Positions 1 to 7,622 of a DNA stretch of 34,138 nt are shown in pieces. Both the position numbers and the translations under genes were made by a program. The notes beneath the pieces are model-generated. The model searched no databases and was not told the DNA's origin. It saw only the letters and a list, made by a program, of their open reading frames with translations. Every line of letters starts with the position of its first letter. Positions within the stretch are counted from its first letter, which is position 1. This DNA comes from Anaerobium acetethylicum (GTDB lineage: Bacteria > Bacillota > Clostridia > Lachnospirales > Lachnospiraceae), in assembly GCF_900096945.1 (NCBI RefSeq), contig NZ_FMKA01000036.1, positions 1-34,138 of the forward strand, read 5' to 3'.

Positions 1-197
1 TACCAATGGCATGGCAGAGTAGCCAAGTTCGGCAGGGATAAACGCTGAAGGCATCTAAGCGTGAAGCCCCCCTCAAGATGAGATATCTCATAGCAAAAGC
101 TAGTAAGACCCCTTGAAGACGACGAGGTGGATAGGACAGAGGTGGAAGCATGGCAACATGTGTAGCTGACTGTTACTAATAGGTCGAGGGCTTGACC
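1..197 (+). rRNA. 23S ribosomal RNA, 3' end (partial)
   Basis: The first ~197 bases read as the conserved 3' end of a bacterial 23S rRNA, including the segments around GTGTAGCTGACTGTTACTAA and GGTCGAGGGCTTGACC that close the molecule. The gene enters from the left edge on the + strand, so only its end is present. The exact 3' nucleotide is estimated from the terminal CTTGACC. No protein is encoded here despite a short open frame on the opposite strand. Confidence 0.95.
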
Positions 198-405
198 ATA
201 AACACTTGACGATTGGCAAGACGAAGTCGCAGACAGAGTCTAGTGTGTTGGTCGTTCGATTGAACGAAGTGAAATCGAACTTCCTAAACAGCATAATTGT
301 TAAGTAAATGGTTCATAGGATAGAACAAAAATGGATGATTGAATAGTTTGAATGTGTGGTTTTGAAGGTATATAAGCCTTCGTGAAGAGCAATTCTTCGA
401 GATAA
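198..405 (+). other. rRNA-tRNA spacer without a 5S gene
   Basis: This spacer lies between the 23S end and the first tRNA. It contains possible processing hairpins, including GTTCGATT (254-261) facing AATCGAAC (273-280). No 5S rRNA-like sequence is recognisable (no stretch resembling the conserved CCCATTCCGAAC region). The segment near 355-385 looks like the kind of sequence that often precedes a 5S gene, but tRNA-Asn follows instead. The tRNAs are probably co-transcribed with the rRNA. Confidence 0.6.
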
Positions 406-478
406 TCCTTGATAGCTCAGTCGGTAGAGCACGCGGCTGTTAACCGCGGTGTCGTAGGTTCAAGTCCTACTCAGGGAG
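406..478 (+). tRNA. tRNA-Asn (GTT)
   Basis: Cloverleaf with acceptor TCCTTGA/TCAGGGA and anticodon loop CTGTTAA giving GTT. First tRNA of the rRNA-linked cluster. The 3' CCA is not encoded, so CCA must be added after transcription. Confidence 0.96.
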
Positions 479-540
479 TTATATTTATCTTTATGATAAA
501 TATATATCCGTAATTAAATAAGGCAAATTCACTTATGTTA

Positions 541-612
541 GGCTCCATGGTCAAGCGGTTAAGACACCGCCCTTTCACGGCGGTAACAGGGGTTCAAATC
601 CCCTTGGAGTCA
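541..612 (+). tRNA. tRNA-Glu (TTC)
   Basis: Acceptor GGCTCCA pairs with TGGAGTC; the anticodon loop CTTTCAC gives TTC; the T-arm contains GGTTCAAAT. No encoded CCA. Confidence 0.96.
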
Positions 613-642
613 TTTTAATATAGCTAACAACTGAATGTCTAT

Positions 643-715
643 GCCGACGTGGCTCAATTGGCAGAGCAGCTGACTTGTAATCAGCAGGTTATCGGTTCAA
701 GTCCGATCGTCGGCT
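643..715 (+). tRNA. tRNA-Thr (TGT)
   Basis: Acceptor GCCGACG/CGTCGGC and anticodon loop CTTGTAA giving TGT. Only 4 bases separate it from the next tRNA, consistent with one polycistronic precursor. No encoded CCA. Confidence 0.96.
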
Positions 716-719
716 CTAT

Positions 720-793
720 GGACCTTTAGCTCAGTTGGTTAGAGCAACCGGCTCATAACCGGTCGGTCCTGGGTTCGAGTCCCCGAAGGTCCA
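720..793 (+). tRNA. tRNA with CAT anticodon (Met, or Ile2 if modified)
   Basis: Acceptor GGACCTT/AAGGTCC and anticodon loop CTCATAA giving CAT. A normal G1-C72 pair argues against initiator tRNA. It may be elongator Met or the Ile tRNA whose C34 is converted to lysidine by TilS; I cannot decide between these by eye. No encoded CCA. Confidence 0.93.
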
Positions 794-817
794 TTTTGTT
801 AACTATATTATAAGTTT

Positions 818-891
818 GGCCCGATGGCTCAGTTGGTTAGAGCGCCGCCCTGTCACGGCGGAGGTCGAGGGTTCGAGTCCCTTTCGGGTCG
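818..891 (+). tRNA. tRNA-Asp (GTC)
   Basis: Acceptor GGCCCGA/TCGGGTC with one G-T pair, anticodon loop CTGTCAC giving GTC, discriminator G. No encoded CCA. Confidence 0.96.
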
Positions 892-970
892 CTGAACATT
901 TTAGGTGTTCAAAATAATAAAGTGTTTATTAGTAGCAGTTCAAAGATATACCTACTGATAAATATCCCAT

Positions 971-1043
971 GGGATCTTAGCTCAGCTGGGAGAGCATCTG
1001 CCTTACAAGCAGAGGGTCACAGGTTCGAGCCCTGTAGGTCCCA
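971..1043 (+). tRNA. tRNA-Val (TAC)
   Basis: Acceptor GGGATCT/AGGTCCC and anticodon loop CTTACAA giving TAC. Only 6 bases precede the next tRNA. No encoded CCA. Confidence 0.96.
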
Positions 1044-1049
1044 TTTAGT

Positions 1050-1135
1050 GCCGGCGTGGCGGAACTGGCAGACGCACAGGACTTAAAATCCTGCGGGACT
1101 AATCTCCCGTACCGGTTCGATTCCGGTCGCCGGCA
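1050..1135 (+). tRNA. tRNA-Leu (TAA)
   Basis: A class II tRNA with a long variable arm. Acceptor GCCGGCG/CGCCGGC and anticodon loop CTTAAAA giving TAA. No encoded CCA. Confidence 0.96.
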
Positions 1136-1214
1136 TCTATTTTATATAGAAAGTAGAGATGCTTTCTGTATTGTGCTTTACAGGGGTAAAGCAATGGAAT
1201 AAAATTATTTATAA

Positions 1215-1288
1215 GTGTGCTTAGCTCAGCTGGATAGAGCGTCTGGCTACGGACCAGAAGGTCGGGGGTTCGAATCCTCTAGCGCACG
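1215..1288 (+). tRNA. tRNA-Arg (ACG)
   Basis: Acceptor GTGTGCT/AGCGCAC and anticodon loop CTACGGA giving ACG. In bacteria A34 of this tRNA is deaminated to inosine by TadA. Last tRNA of the first cluster. No encoded CCA. Confidence 0.96.
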
Positions 1289-1295
1289 TTAAAGA

Positions 1296-1333
1296 GTCTT
1301 TGTTTGCAGCAAGTGCAGATGAAGGCTTTTTTT
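1296..1333 (+). terminator. Intrinsic terminator of the rRNA-tRNA transcript
   Basis: A 13-bp stem with several G-T pairs (1296-1308 with 1314-1326, loop GCAAG) is followed at once by seven T. It lies 8 bases after tRNA-Arg and ends the first tRNA cluster. Confidence 0.8.
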
Positions 1334-1466
1334 GTGTTAATAAAGTATTTATATAATTTTAATCGATCTAATATTAATTAGAAGGACTCTTTATGTTAGA
1401 ATGATTATTAGCAGCCAGATGGTTTGAACCGATTAAATTGATGGGAGAGCTGCGTGGAGGAGATTT

Positions 1467-1967
1467 ATGACAAAGAAAGAATTTTTAGAGCAATTAAGAG
1501 AAAGTCTGCAAGGAGAAATTAGCGCACGTGAAGTTAACGATAACATAAATTATTATGCTAGCTATATAGATGGTGAAATCGGCAAGGGAAAAGCAGAGGC
1601 AGAAGTTATGTATATGCTGGGAGACCCCAGGCTGATTGCAAAAACAATTATTGAAACAAGGGGAATATCTGGATCGACCACAGGCAACAATTACTTCTAT
1701 GAGGCTGATGATGAGGACAACACGAAAACCAGCAAAGGCTTTAATGCCAATTATGACAAGAATGATGGCTGGGATTTGAGATTTGGAAAATTGAAGCTCA
1801 ATACAAAACTGGGAAGGATAATTTCTCTGCTTGTGGTGATTTTAATCTTTGCTGTTGTAATCGTGGTTGTCGGACAGCTGGTGGCATTTTTGCTGCCGGT
1901 AGTACTTCCTATATTTCTTGTAATGTTCATATTAACATTGCTTAGAGGTGGCGGGAGATATCAATAA
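1467..1967 (+). CDS. DUF1700 (HAAS)-type membrane protein
   Basis: This 166-residue protein has an N-terminal helical region beginning MTKKEFLEQLRESL and a following segment with MLGDPRLIAKTI, the hallmark of the DUF1700/HAAS family as I know it. In that family the soluble part precedes membrane helices, and the gene often sits beside a PadR-type regulator. No such regulator is seen here. Two hydrophobic segments, about residues 118-138 and 141-160, would anchor it in the membrane. A strong GGAGGAG site 7 bases before the ATG fixes the start. It stands alone, about 150 bases ahead of the HAD gene, which may be read from the same transcript. Function is not established; a small envelope regulator or sensor is an inference. 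Confidence 0.75.
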   Translation: MTKKEFLEQLRESLQGEISAREVNDNINYYASYIDGEIGKGKAEAEVMYMLGDPRLIAKTIIETRGISGSTTGNNYFYEADDEDNTKTSKGFNANYDKNDGWDLRFGKLKLNTKLGRIISLLVVILIFAVVIVVVGQLVAFLLPVVLPIFLVMFILTLLRGGGRYQ

Positions 1968-2121
1968 ATGATATCGATGGAGGCATTTCTTGTGATTATT
2001 GCAACAGGCTTTGAATAGGTATCACCATTGCTTAAATCGGAAATGAGCAGGAGCAGGTAAAAAGAACCGCAACAGAAACGTTGTAATTCAGGAAAAGAGA
2101 AAGAAATGGAGCGAATTAAAG

Positions 2122-2778
2122 ATGTATGACTACATATTATTTGATTTAGATGGAACGCTTACGAATCCGAAGGAAGGAATCACGAAGTGTATCCAGTATG
2201 CCTTAAGCTATATGGGAATTGAGGAGCCGGATCTGAACAATCTGACCAGGTTTATCGGACCGCCTCTTCACACAGCTTTTATGGAGTATTATGGCTTTGA
2301 TGAGGCAGCTGCCTGGACAGCGGTTAAAAGGTACAGAGAAAGATTTGGGACGATTGGTGTATACGAAAATGAAGTTTTTCAGGGGATTTCCGATCTGCTC
2401 GGTCAGTTAAAGCAGAACAGCATGATACTTGCTGTCGCAACGTCCAAACCAGAAATATTTATGTCCAAAATCCTGGAAAAATATGATTTAAAAAAATATT
2501 TTGACGTAGCTGCCGGAAGCGAACTGGACGGCATGCGAACAGAAAAAGCAGATGTCATCGAAGAGGCGTTGAGGCGATTGTCCATATCGGACAAGGAAAG
2601 ATCCAGAGTAATCATGGTTGGAGACAGGAAGTATGATATAGAAGGTGCAAAAGCATGTGGTATACATTCAGTCGGAGTAGAGTTTGGATTCGCAGAAGAA
2701 AATGAATTAGAGTCTGCCGGAGCGGACTATGTTGTCTCAAGTGTAGATGAACTGAAGAAGTTGCTGCTTAATAATTAA
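2122..2778 (+). CDS. HAD-family phosphatase, phosphoglycolate phosphatase-like
   Basis: This 218-residue cytoplasmic hydrolase has the HAD motif I FDLDGTLTN (Asp8 nucleophile, Asp10 acid/base), a helical cap at roughly residues 16-80, motif II Thr/Ser near VATSKPE, a motif III Lys, and motif IV at MVGDRKYDIEGAKA. The layout and length match the Gph/PpaX branch, which removes phosphate from small molecules such as 2-phosphoglycolate or pyrophosphate. Substrate cannot be read from sequence because HAD enzymes are promiscuous. The start is the ATG before TATGACTAC; the ribosome site (GGAG about 12 bases upstream) is weak. A terminator follows directly. Confidence 0.85.
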   Translation: MYDYILFDLDGTLTNPKEGITKCIQYALSYMGIEEPDLNNLTRFIGPPLHTAFMEYYGFDEAAAWTAVKRYRERFGTIGVYENEVFQGISDLLGQLKQNSMILAVATSKPEIFMSKILEKYDLKKYFDVAAGSELDGMRTEKADVIEEALRRLSISDKERSRVIMVGDRKYDIEGAKACGIHSVGVEFGFAEENELESAGADYVVSSVDELKKLLLNN

Positions 2779-2787
2779 AATATAGGT

Positions 2788-2829
2788 AAAACCCACTTCT
2801 GCTATATTGAGTTGCAGAGATGGGTTTTT
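2788..2829 (+). terminator. Intrinsic terminator after the HAD gene
   Basis: AAAACCCA (2788-2795) faces TGGGTTTT (2821-2828), with inner pairing CTTCTGC/GCAGAG and a T-rich tail. It lies 9 bases after the stop codon of the HAD phosphatase gene. Confidence 0.8.
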
Positions 2830-3378
2830 CTTGTTTTGGGTTAAAAAAGAAATGTTTTTCATTAGTCAGATGAGTTGGCTTAAAAATACAAAGTGAAACA
2901 GCCGGTAGGGGAGCTACCGGCTGTTTCGATGAGGGGAGTATAAATAATTAATAAGGGGTTATAAATGTAAAAAAATTTTTTGAAGGGTAAACTTTTTTAC
3001 TTGCTTATTATAATATACTTTTTGATAGAATGCAAGATAAATTCATATATAATTTTTGGGGTTATGAGTAATAATAAACTATTATCATCAAAAAAACATC
3101 CGTTTTGCGCAAACGAGCGACAGAAAAGCGCATAAATAAACAAAAAATGTGAGAAAATATGCATGATGATCGATTTCAAAACGACACTATAGAAGAAAAA
3201 TAAAAGAAATTTCTTTTAAAAGCCGCGAAAATCAAGGGAATCAGGAAGAACAAAAATGAAATGAAACGAACATTGGATGTTTTATCTATATAAATATACA
3301 TTCGTTATATTAAAGACAATCCATTGAAACGGGATGCCTTTTCATAAAAGCATATATTTTTTTAAATATATTAACAGG
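2830..3378. other. Gene-free AT-rich region with a 14-bp perfect hairpin
   Basis: I see no convincing gene here. A perfect 14-bp inverted repeat (2895-2908 with 2914-2927, loop GGGAG) has no T-run, so it may be a second transcription barrier, an mRNA-stability hairpin, or the trace of an element. The rest is AT-rich. It ends in the promoter of the YfcE-type gene. Confidence 0.55.
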
Positions 3379-3407
3379 TTGACAGGTTTTAGCATGCGAT
3401 TTAGTAT
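3379..3407 (+). promoter_or_regulatory. Sigma-A promoter for the first YfcE-type gene
   Basis: TTGACA (3379-3384), a 17-base spacer, then TAGTAT (3402-3407). It lies about 75 bases before the likely start codon. Confidence 0.7.
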
Positions 3408-3481
3408 GTATCTGAGAGGGAAATTAAGAAATGCGCAGAAATATCTGCGGTTCTAACATAAGAAAAGGATGGTGGCAATTT

Positions 3482-4051
3482 ATGAAGATAATGGTTGCAT
3501 CAGATATACATGGGTCGGCATATTACTGCAGAAAGATGATTGAGGCTTATAAAGAGGAACGGGCAGACCGGCTGCTTCTTCTGGGTGATCTTCTCTACCA
3601 CGGGCCGAGGAATGATCTGCCTAGGGATTATGAACCGAAGGAAGTTATTAAGATGCTTAACGAATGGAAGACGGAAATTCTTGCGGTAAGGGGAAATTGT
3701 GATGCCGAGGTGGATCAGATGGTTTTAGAATTTCCTATTATGGCAGATTATTGCATAGTGGTCAATGGTAAGAATACGGTTTACGCGACACATGGCCATA
3801 TCTTCAATAAGGATAACCTGCCGCCGTTGAAAGAAAATGATATACTTCTTCATGGGCATACCCACGTTCTGACAGCTGAAAAAAGGAACGGTTATATGCT
3901 GCTTAATCCGGGATCAATTTCGCTTCCAAAAGAGGGAAATGTACCGAGTTATGCAATTATGGATGAAAAGAATTTTGTCATCAGGGATTTTTCTGGGGGC
4001 ATCATTGCAGAGGTGGAAATTGGAAAACAAACGAAAGTAAGTGGAGAGTAA
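3482..4051 (+). CDS. yfcE: YfcE-type metallophosphodiesterase
   Basis: A 189-residue calcineurin-like phosphoesterase close to the usual YfcE length of about 184. Metal-binding motifs are visible in order: SDIHG (Asp8, His10), LGDLLYHGPR, GNCD, THGH and HGHTH. YfcE enzymes hydrolyse phosphodiesters with Mn2+; the physiological substrate is unclear. An in-frame upstream ATG at 3431 would add 17 residues before the family start, but the ATG at 3482 sits after AGGATGG and begins the normal MKIMVASDIHG, so I choose 3482. The stop codon falls inside an 11-bp tandem repeat. A second YfcE homologue of a smaller type is encoded at 8311. Confidence 0.88.
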   Translation: MKIMVASDIHGSAYYCRKMIEAYKEERADRLLLLGDLLYHGPRNDLPRDYEPKEVIKMLNEWKTEILAVRGNCDAEVDQMVLEFPIMADYCIVVNGKNTVYATHGHIFNKDNLPPLKENDILLHGHTHVLTAEKRNGYMLLNPGSISLPKEGNVPSYAIMDEKNFVIRDFSGGIIAEVEIGKQTKVSGE

Positions 4052-4103
4052 GCAGAGAGTAAGCAGAGAGTAAGCAGAGAGTAAGCAGGAAGTAGGCAGG
4101 AGA
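4038..4103 (+). repeat. 11-bp tandem repeat across the yfcE stop codon
   Basis: Six tandem units of the TAAGCAGAGAG type start at 4038, 4049, 4060, 4071, 4082 and 4093. The three central units (4049-4081) are identical and the outer ones carry a few changes. The TAA of the second unit is the yfcE stop codon. Since 11 is not a multiple of 3, TAA falls in all three frames. Confidence 0.9.
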
Positions 4104-4453
4104 AAAGCAGCAGAAAAGAAGCAGAAAAGAAATGACGGCAATCTCTGAATTATATGGTATTATGTTAACATAATGTGATATAATTAAATGCATATGCGTA
4201 AGTATCCAGGAAAAATGATTGAGAAAACGATTGAAGAATTTTGGTCACTGCTCAGAACAACTGTACTGAGGTGCTTTTATGCTGATTTTACATAAAACCC
4301 GAACTATGTATGCATCAAATCGCTGGTTCTGCAATTTGTGTGCATCATTGTGACAATGCAAGACATAGTCCTGAATGGTTACGAATTTTGAATGTTAATA
4401 TAGTATAAGCCGGCGTGTCCAGATGATTACGGGTGCCGGAGATGGAGAGAATA
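4104..4453. other. Intergenic region with a palindrome and a repeat element
   Basis: This contains a perfect 16-bp palindrome ATTATGTTAACATAAT (4159-4174) just before a TATAAT (4179-4184), then a minus-strand copy of the interspersed repeat described separately (4300-4383). A promoter for the methyltransferase gene probably lies here. No gene is seen. Confidence 0.55.
4300..4383 (-). repeat. Interspersed hairpin repeat, copy C
   Basis: Read on the minus strand from 4383, it starts GTAACCATTCAGGACTATG, then a CATTGTC arm, ATGATGCACACAAATTGC and GCGATTT. It matches copy A (25364-25437) at about 57 of 67 positions by eye. The second hairpin AAATTGC/GCGATTT is kept with a wobble pair. An end-like sequence (CACTGCTCAG near 4246) lies on the other side. 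Confidence 0.75.
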
Positions 4454-5602
4454 ATGGAAAGAATTGAACTGATTGCACCATGTCATTTTGGCTTGGAAGC
4501 GGTTTTAAAAAAAGAGATACAGGATTTGGGATATGAGATTTCATGTGTTGAAGATGGAAGGGTCACCTTCTATGGAGACATGGCGGCAATCGCAAGAGCA
4601 AATGTCTTTCTGCGTACCGCAGAGAGGATTATGCTGAAGGTAGCATGCTTCAAGGCGGTTACTTTCGATGAATTATTTGAGAAGACGAAGGCACTGCCCT
4701 GGGAAAATTATATTCCGAAAGATGGAAAGTTCTGGGTTACAAAGGCTTCATCTGTCAAGAGCAAGCTTTTCAGCCCTTCTGACATTCAGTCAATCATCAA
4801 GAAGGCTATGGTTGAAAGGCTGAAAACCAGGTACAAGATGGACTGGTTCGATGAAAATGGTGCGAGCTATCCACTCAGGGTATTCCTGATGAAGGACGAA
4901 GTGACGATTGGTCTTGATACTTCTGGTGATTCCCTACACAGGAGAGGCTACAGGCTTTTGGCAAGCAAGGCGCCGATTACGGAAACGCTTGCAGCGGCAT
5001 TGATTATGCTGACGCCATGGAATAAAGACAGGATTCTGGTGGATCCGTTCTGCGGAAGCGGTACGTTTGCAATCGAAGCGGCTATGATAGCTGCAAAGAT
5101 CGCACCAGGAATGAACCGTTCGTTTACTGCTGAAAACTGGACTAATCTTATTGATAAGAAGGCATGGTATGATGCAGTGGATGAGGCAAATGACATGATG
5201 GATGATACTGTCGAGGTAGATATCCAGGCATTCGATATAGACGGCGATATCGTGAAGGCTGCCAGAGAGAATGCAAGGGAGGCAGGTGTTGATCATCTGA
5301 TACATTTCCAACAGCGTCCGGTGTGCGAACTGAATCATCCAAAGAAATATGGTTTTATTATTACCAATCCCCCATATGGAGAAAGGCTTGAAGAGAAAGA
5401 GAATCTTCCGCCGCTGTACAGGGATCTTGGAGAAGCCTATAAAAGGCTGGATTCATGGTCGGCATATATTATCACAAGTTATGAGGATGTTGAAAAATAC
5501 ATGGGCAGGAAGGCTGATAAGAACCGTAAGATTTATAACGGCATGCTGAAAACCTATTTCTACCAGTTCCTGGGACCGAAGCCTCCAAGACCGAAAAAAT
5601 AG
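4454..5602 (+). CDS. THUMP-domain class I RNA methyltransferase, RlmL/YpsC type
   Basis: An SAM-dependent RNA methyltransferase of 382 residues from the preferred start. The first ~160 residues form the ferredoxin-like plus THUMP RNA-binding part; the Rossmann catalytic part carries DPFCGSGTFAIEAA (SAM-binding motif I) and NPPYGERL (catalytic motif IV of guanine-N2 methyltransferases). By family it probably makes m2G in 23S rRNA, like the N-terminal half of E. coli RlmL. The long E. coli form is a fusion; single-unit forms such as YpsC are normal in Firmicutes. GTG at 4433 and ATG at 4442 are also possible, but ATG 4454 follows GGAGAG at good spacing and begins MERIELIAPC, so I use it. Confidence 0.88.
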   Translation: MERIELIAPCHFGLEAVLKKEIQDLGYEISCVEDGRVTFYGDMAAIARANVFLRTAERIMLKVACFKAVTFDELFEKTKALPWENYIPKDGKFWVTKASSVKSKLFSPSDIQSIIKKAMVERLKTRYKMDWFDENGASYPLRVFLMKDEVTIGLDTSGDSLHRRGYRLLASKAPITETLAAALIMLTPWNKDRILVDPFCGSGTFAIEAAMIAAKIAPGMNRSFTAENWTNLIDKKAWYDAVDEANDMMDDTVEVDIQAFDIDGDIVKAARENAREAGVDHLIHFQQRPVCELNHPKKYGFIITNPPYGERLEEKENLPPLYRDLGEAYKRLDSWSAYIITSYEDVEKYMGRKADKNRKIYNGMLKTYFYQFLGPKPPRPKK

Positions 5603-5692
5603 GTTTCCGAAAGTTCGGATGATTGCAGTGCTTATAAGACCAGGCATAAAGAAACCAGGGGAGAGGGCTTGTAGGGAATAAAGCTTTTTAAC

Positions 5693-5727
5693 GCAAAGGT
5701 CCGGCTCCAGGGAGGACGGACTTTTGC
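5693..5727 (+). other. 11-bp hairpin before the protease gene
   Basis: GCAAAGGTCCG (5693-5703) pairs with CGGACTTTTGC (5717-5727). There is no T-run after it. The hairpin ends 21 bases before the GTG start of the protease gene, just upstream of its GAGAGG site, so it may act as a weak terminator or affect translation. Confidence 0.6.
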
Positions 5728-5748
5728 AGAGAATGAGAGGGATAAATT

Positions 5749-7452
5749 GTGAAACGTTCTCAAAATTATTTATTTTTACTTATTGTTGTAATGGCTTTGA
5801 TTATAGCCAGATTCAATTTCATCGGAAATACGGATTCTGTTGTTAAAGGCAGGGAGGGTGCTTTTAATCCGGAAATATGGAATTCAATCATTGCAAGAAC
5901 CGTGAATGAGAAGGACATTTCTTTCGCAGTTGACGCCAAGGAAGTGGAAATCGAAGAAGAGCAGCTTTATATGGATGAAAGCCTGAGCGTAATGATTCCG
6001 ACCTCCTATATCAAAGAAAATTTCCAGTGTGCGGCAAATATCTATGACAAATCAAAGCTGGTCATTGAAAAGAATGACCACAAGCTGGAGTTTGAACTGG
6101 GTTCAGATTATATGTACATAAATGGAGCGAGAGTCAAGCTGTCGGCGCCGATGACCTTTCAGAATGGAGAGCTATTCGTTCCGGTTGAGGCTGTTGCGGA
6201 GGGGCTTAACTATGATTTCAACTGGGATATCGCCAGCAACGCTGTCAATGTTATGGGGAACGAGGAGAGCGACAGGATTCTTCCTTACAGCTACGACCTG
6301 AGAGAGGCCAAAATCACCTCCAAGGTAAAGAACCAGGGACAGCTTGGAACGTGCTGGGCATTTGCGTCTCTGACAGCCCTGGAGTCATCCATAGCGCCTG
6401 AAGAATCCCTTGTGTTATCGCCAGACCATATGTCCATCCAGAACAGCTTTCATGCAGGCCAGAACGATGGTGGAGAATATACCATGGCTATGGCCTATCT
6501 GACCAGCTGGCAGGGGCCGGTACTGGAGAAGGATGACCCCTATGCAGATGGTAAATCCCCCGACGACATCAAAGCCGTTAAGCATGTTCAGGAAATTCAG
6601 GTAATAGAGGGCAAAGATTATGAAGAAATCAAGCTGGCAGTCTTCCAGTATGGCGGAGTGCAGTCGTCTCTGTATACATCCCTGACAAGCGCGGCCAGCC
6701 AGTCGATCTATTACAACCGGAAAGAAAGCGCCTACTGCTTTATTGGAACAGACAAACCGAATCATGACGTTGTTATTGTCGGATGGGATGATAACTATCC
6801 AAAGGAGAAATTCAATGTAAAACTTGAGGGTGACGGTGCATTCATCTGCCAGAACAGCTGGGGCTCAAAATTCGGAAATGACGGATTTTTCTATGTTTCC
6901 TATTATGATACAAACATAGGAATGCATAATGTCGTATATACGGATGTTGAAGATACGGATAATTATGATAATTTGTATCAGTCTGATCTATGCGGATGGG
7001 TAGGACAGCTTGGATATGGCAAGGAATCCTCATATTTTGCAAACGTATATGAAGCAAAAAACAATGAGACCATTGAAGCGGTCGGATTTTACGCAACAGG
7101 TAAGGATACGGAGTATGAAATCTATGCGGTTCCGGAATTTCAGGGTACAGAATCGCTGCAGGACAGGATACTGCTGAAAACGGGATATTTTAAGAATGCA
7201 GGGTTCTATACGGTCGATTTTGACGAGGGAATAAAGACTGAGAGCGGCAAAAAGTTTGCAATCGTAATCAATATAACAACCCCGAATTCGGTCCATCCTA
7301 TAGCAATTGAGTATAAGGCGGACGCAGCCACCTCCACAGTGGATTTGAGCGACGGAGAGGGCTATATCAGCCTCAGGGGCACGAAATGGGAAGACGTAGA
7401 AGAGAACCAGGAATGCAACCTCTGCCTGAAAGTCTATACGGATAACAGATAG
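5749..7452 (+). CDS. Exported papain-family (C1) cysteine protease
   Basis: A 567-residue protein with one N-terminal hydrophobic helix (about residues 5-22) acting as a signal or anchor, so the enzyme faces outside. Residues ~95-175 resemble the copper-amine-oxidase N-like stalk common on Firmicute surface proteins. The C1 catalytic domain starts at LPYSYDLRE. Gln196, Cys202 (GTCWAF), His339 (NHDVVIVGWDD) and Asn369 (QNSWG) give a complete papain catalytic set. The C-terminal ~150 residues look like the lectin-like beta domain often joined to clostridial C1 proteases. The start is GTG 5749, after GAGAGG. No sortase motif is seen. The role is probably extracellular or cell-wall proteolysis; substrates are unknown. 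Confidence 0.85.
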   Translation: MKRSQNYLFLLIVVMALIIARFNFIGNTDSVVKGREGAFNPEIWNSIIARTVNEKDISFAVDAKEVEIEEEQLYMDESLSVMIPTSYIKENFQCAANIYDKSKLVIEKNDHKLEFELGSDYMYINGARVKLSAPMTFQNGELFVPVEAVAEGLNYDFNWDIASNAVNVMGNEESDRILPYSYDLREAKITSKVKNQGQLGTCWAFASLTALESSIAPEESLVLSPDHMSIQNSFHAGQNDGGEYTMAMAYLTSWQGPVLEKDDPYADGKSPDDIKAVKHVQEIQVIEGKDYEEIKLAVFQYGGVQSSLYTSLTSAASQSIYYNRKESAYCFIGTDKPNHDVVIVGWDDNYPKEKFNVKLEGDGAFICQNSWGSKFGNDGFFYVSYYDTNIGMHNVVYTDVEDTDNYDNLYQSDLCGWVGQLGYGKESSYFANVYEAKNNETIEAVGFYATGKDTEYEIYAVPEFQGTESLQDRILLKTGYFKNAGFYTVDFDEGIKTESGKKFAIVINITTPNSVHPIAIEYKADAATSTVDLSDGEGYISLRGTKWEDVEENQECNLCLKVYTDNR

Positions 7453-7474
7453 GTTCCCGAATTGAAAGGACAGG

Positions 7475-7530
7475 AGTCCGGAAGTTTCATGACCGCATAA
7501 TGGCGGGTGAAAGGTCCGGACTTTTTCTTT
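7475..7530 (+). terminator. Terminator after the protease gene
   Basis: AGTCCGGA (7475-7482) pairs with TCCGGACT (7515-7522), with inner TTTCA/TGAAA and CCGC/GCGG pairing, followed by a T-rich tail. It lies 22 bases after the stop codon. Confidence 0.85.
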
Positions 7531-7622
7531 TTCAGGTAAGAAGAAAAAACACAAAAGGTATTTACACTGGAAATGGGCGCGCTTATAATGAAAAATAAAA
7601 ACAGAATGACAGGTGGCAGTAA

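Noticed and set aside
4038-4103. Possible CRISPR-like array
   Set aside because: The units are 11-bp and contiguous, with no unique spacers and no cas genes.
4245-4383. A complete MITE with terminal inverted repeats
   Set aside because: The far end CACTGCTCAG is only partly similar to the near end, and copies A and B lack a matching second end. Only the shared repeat is reported.
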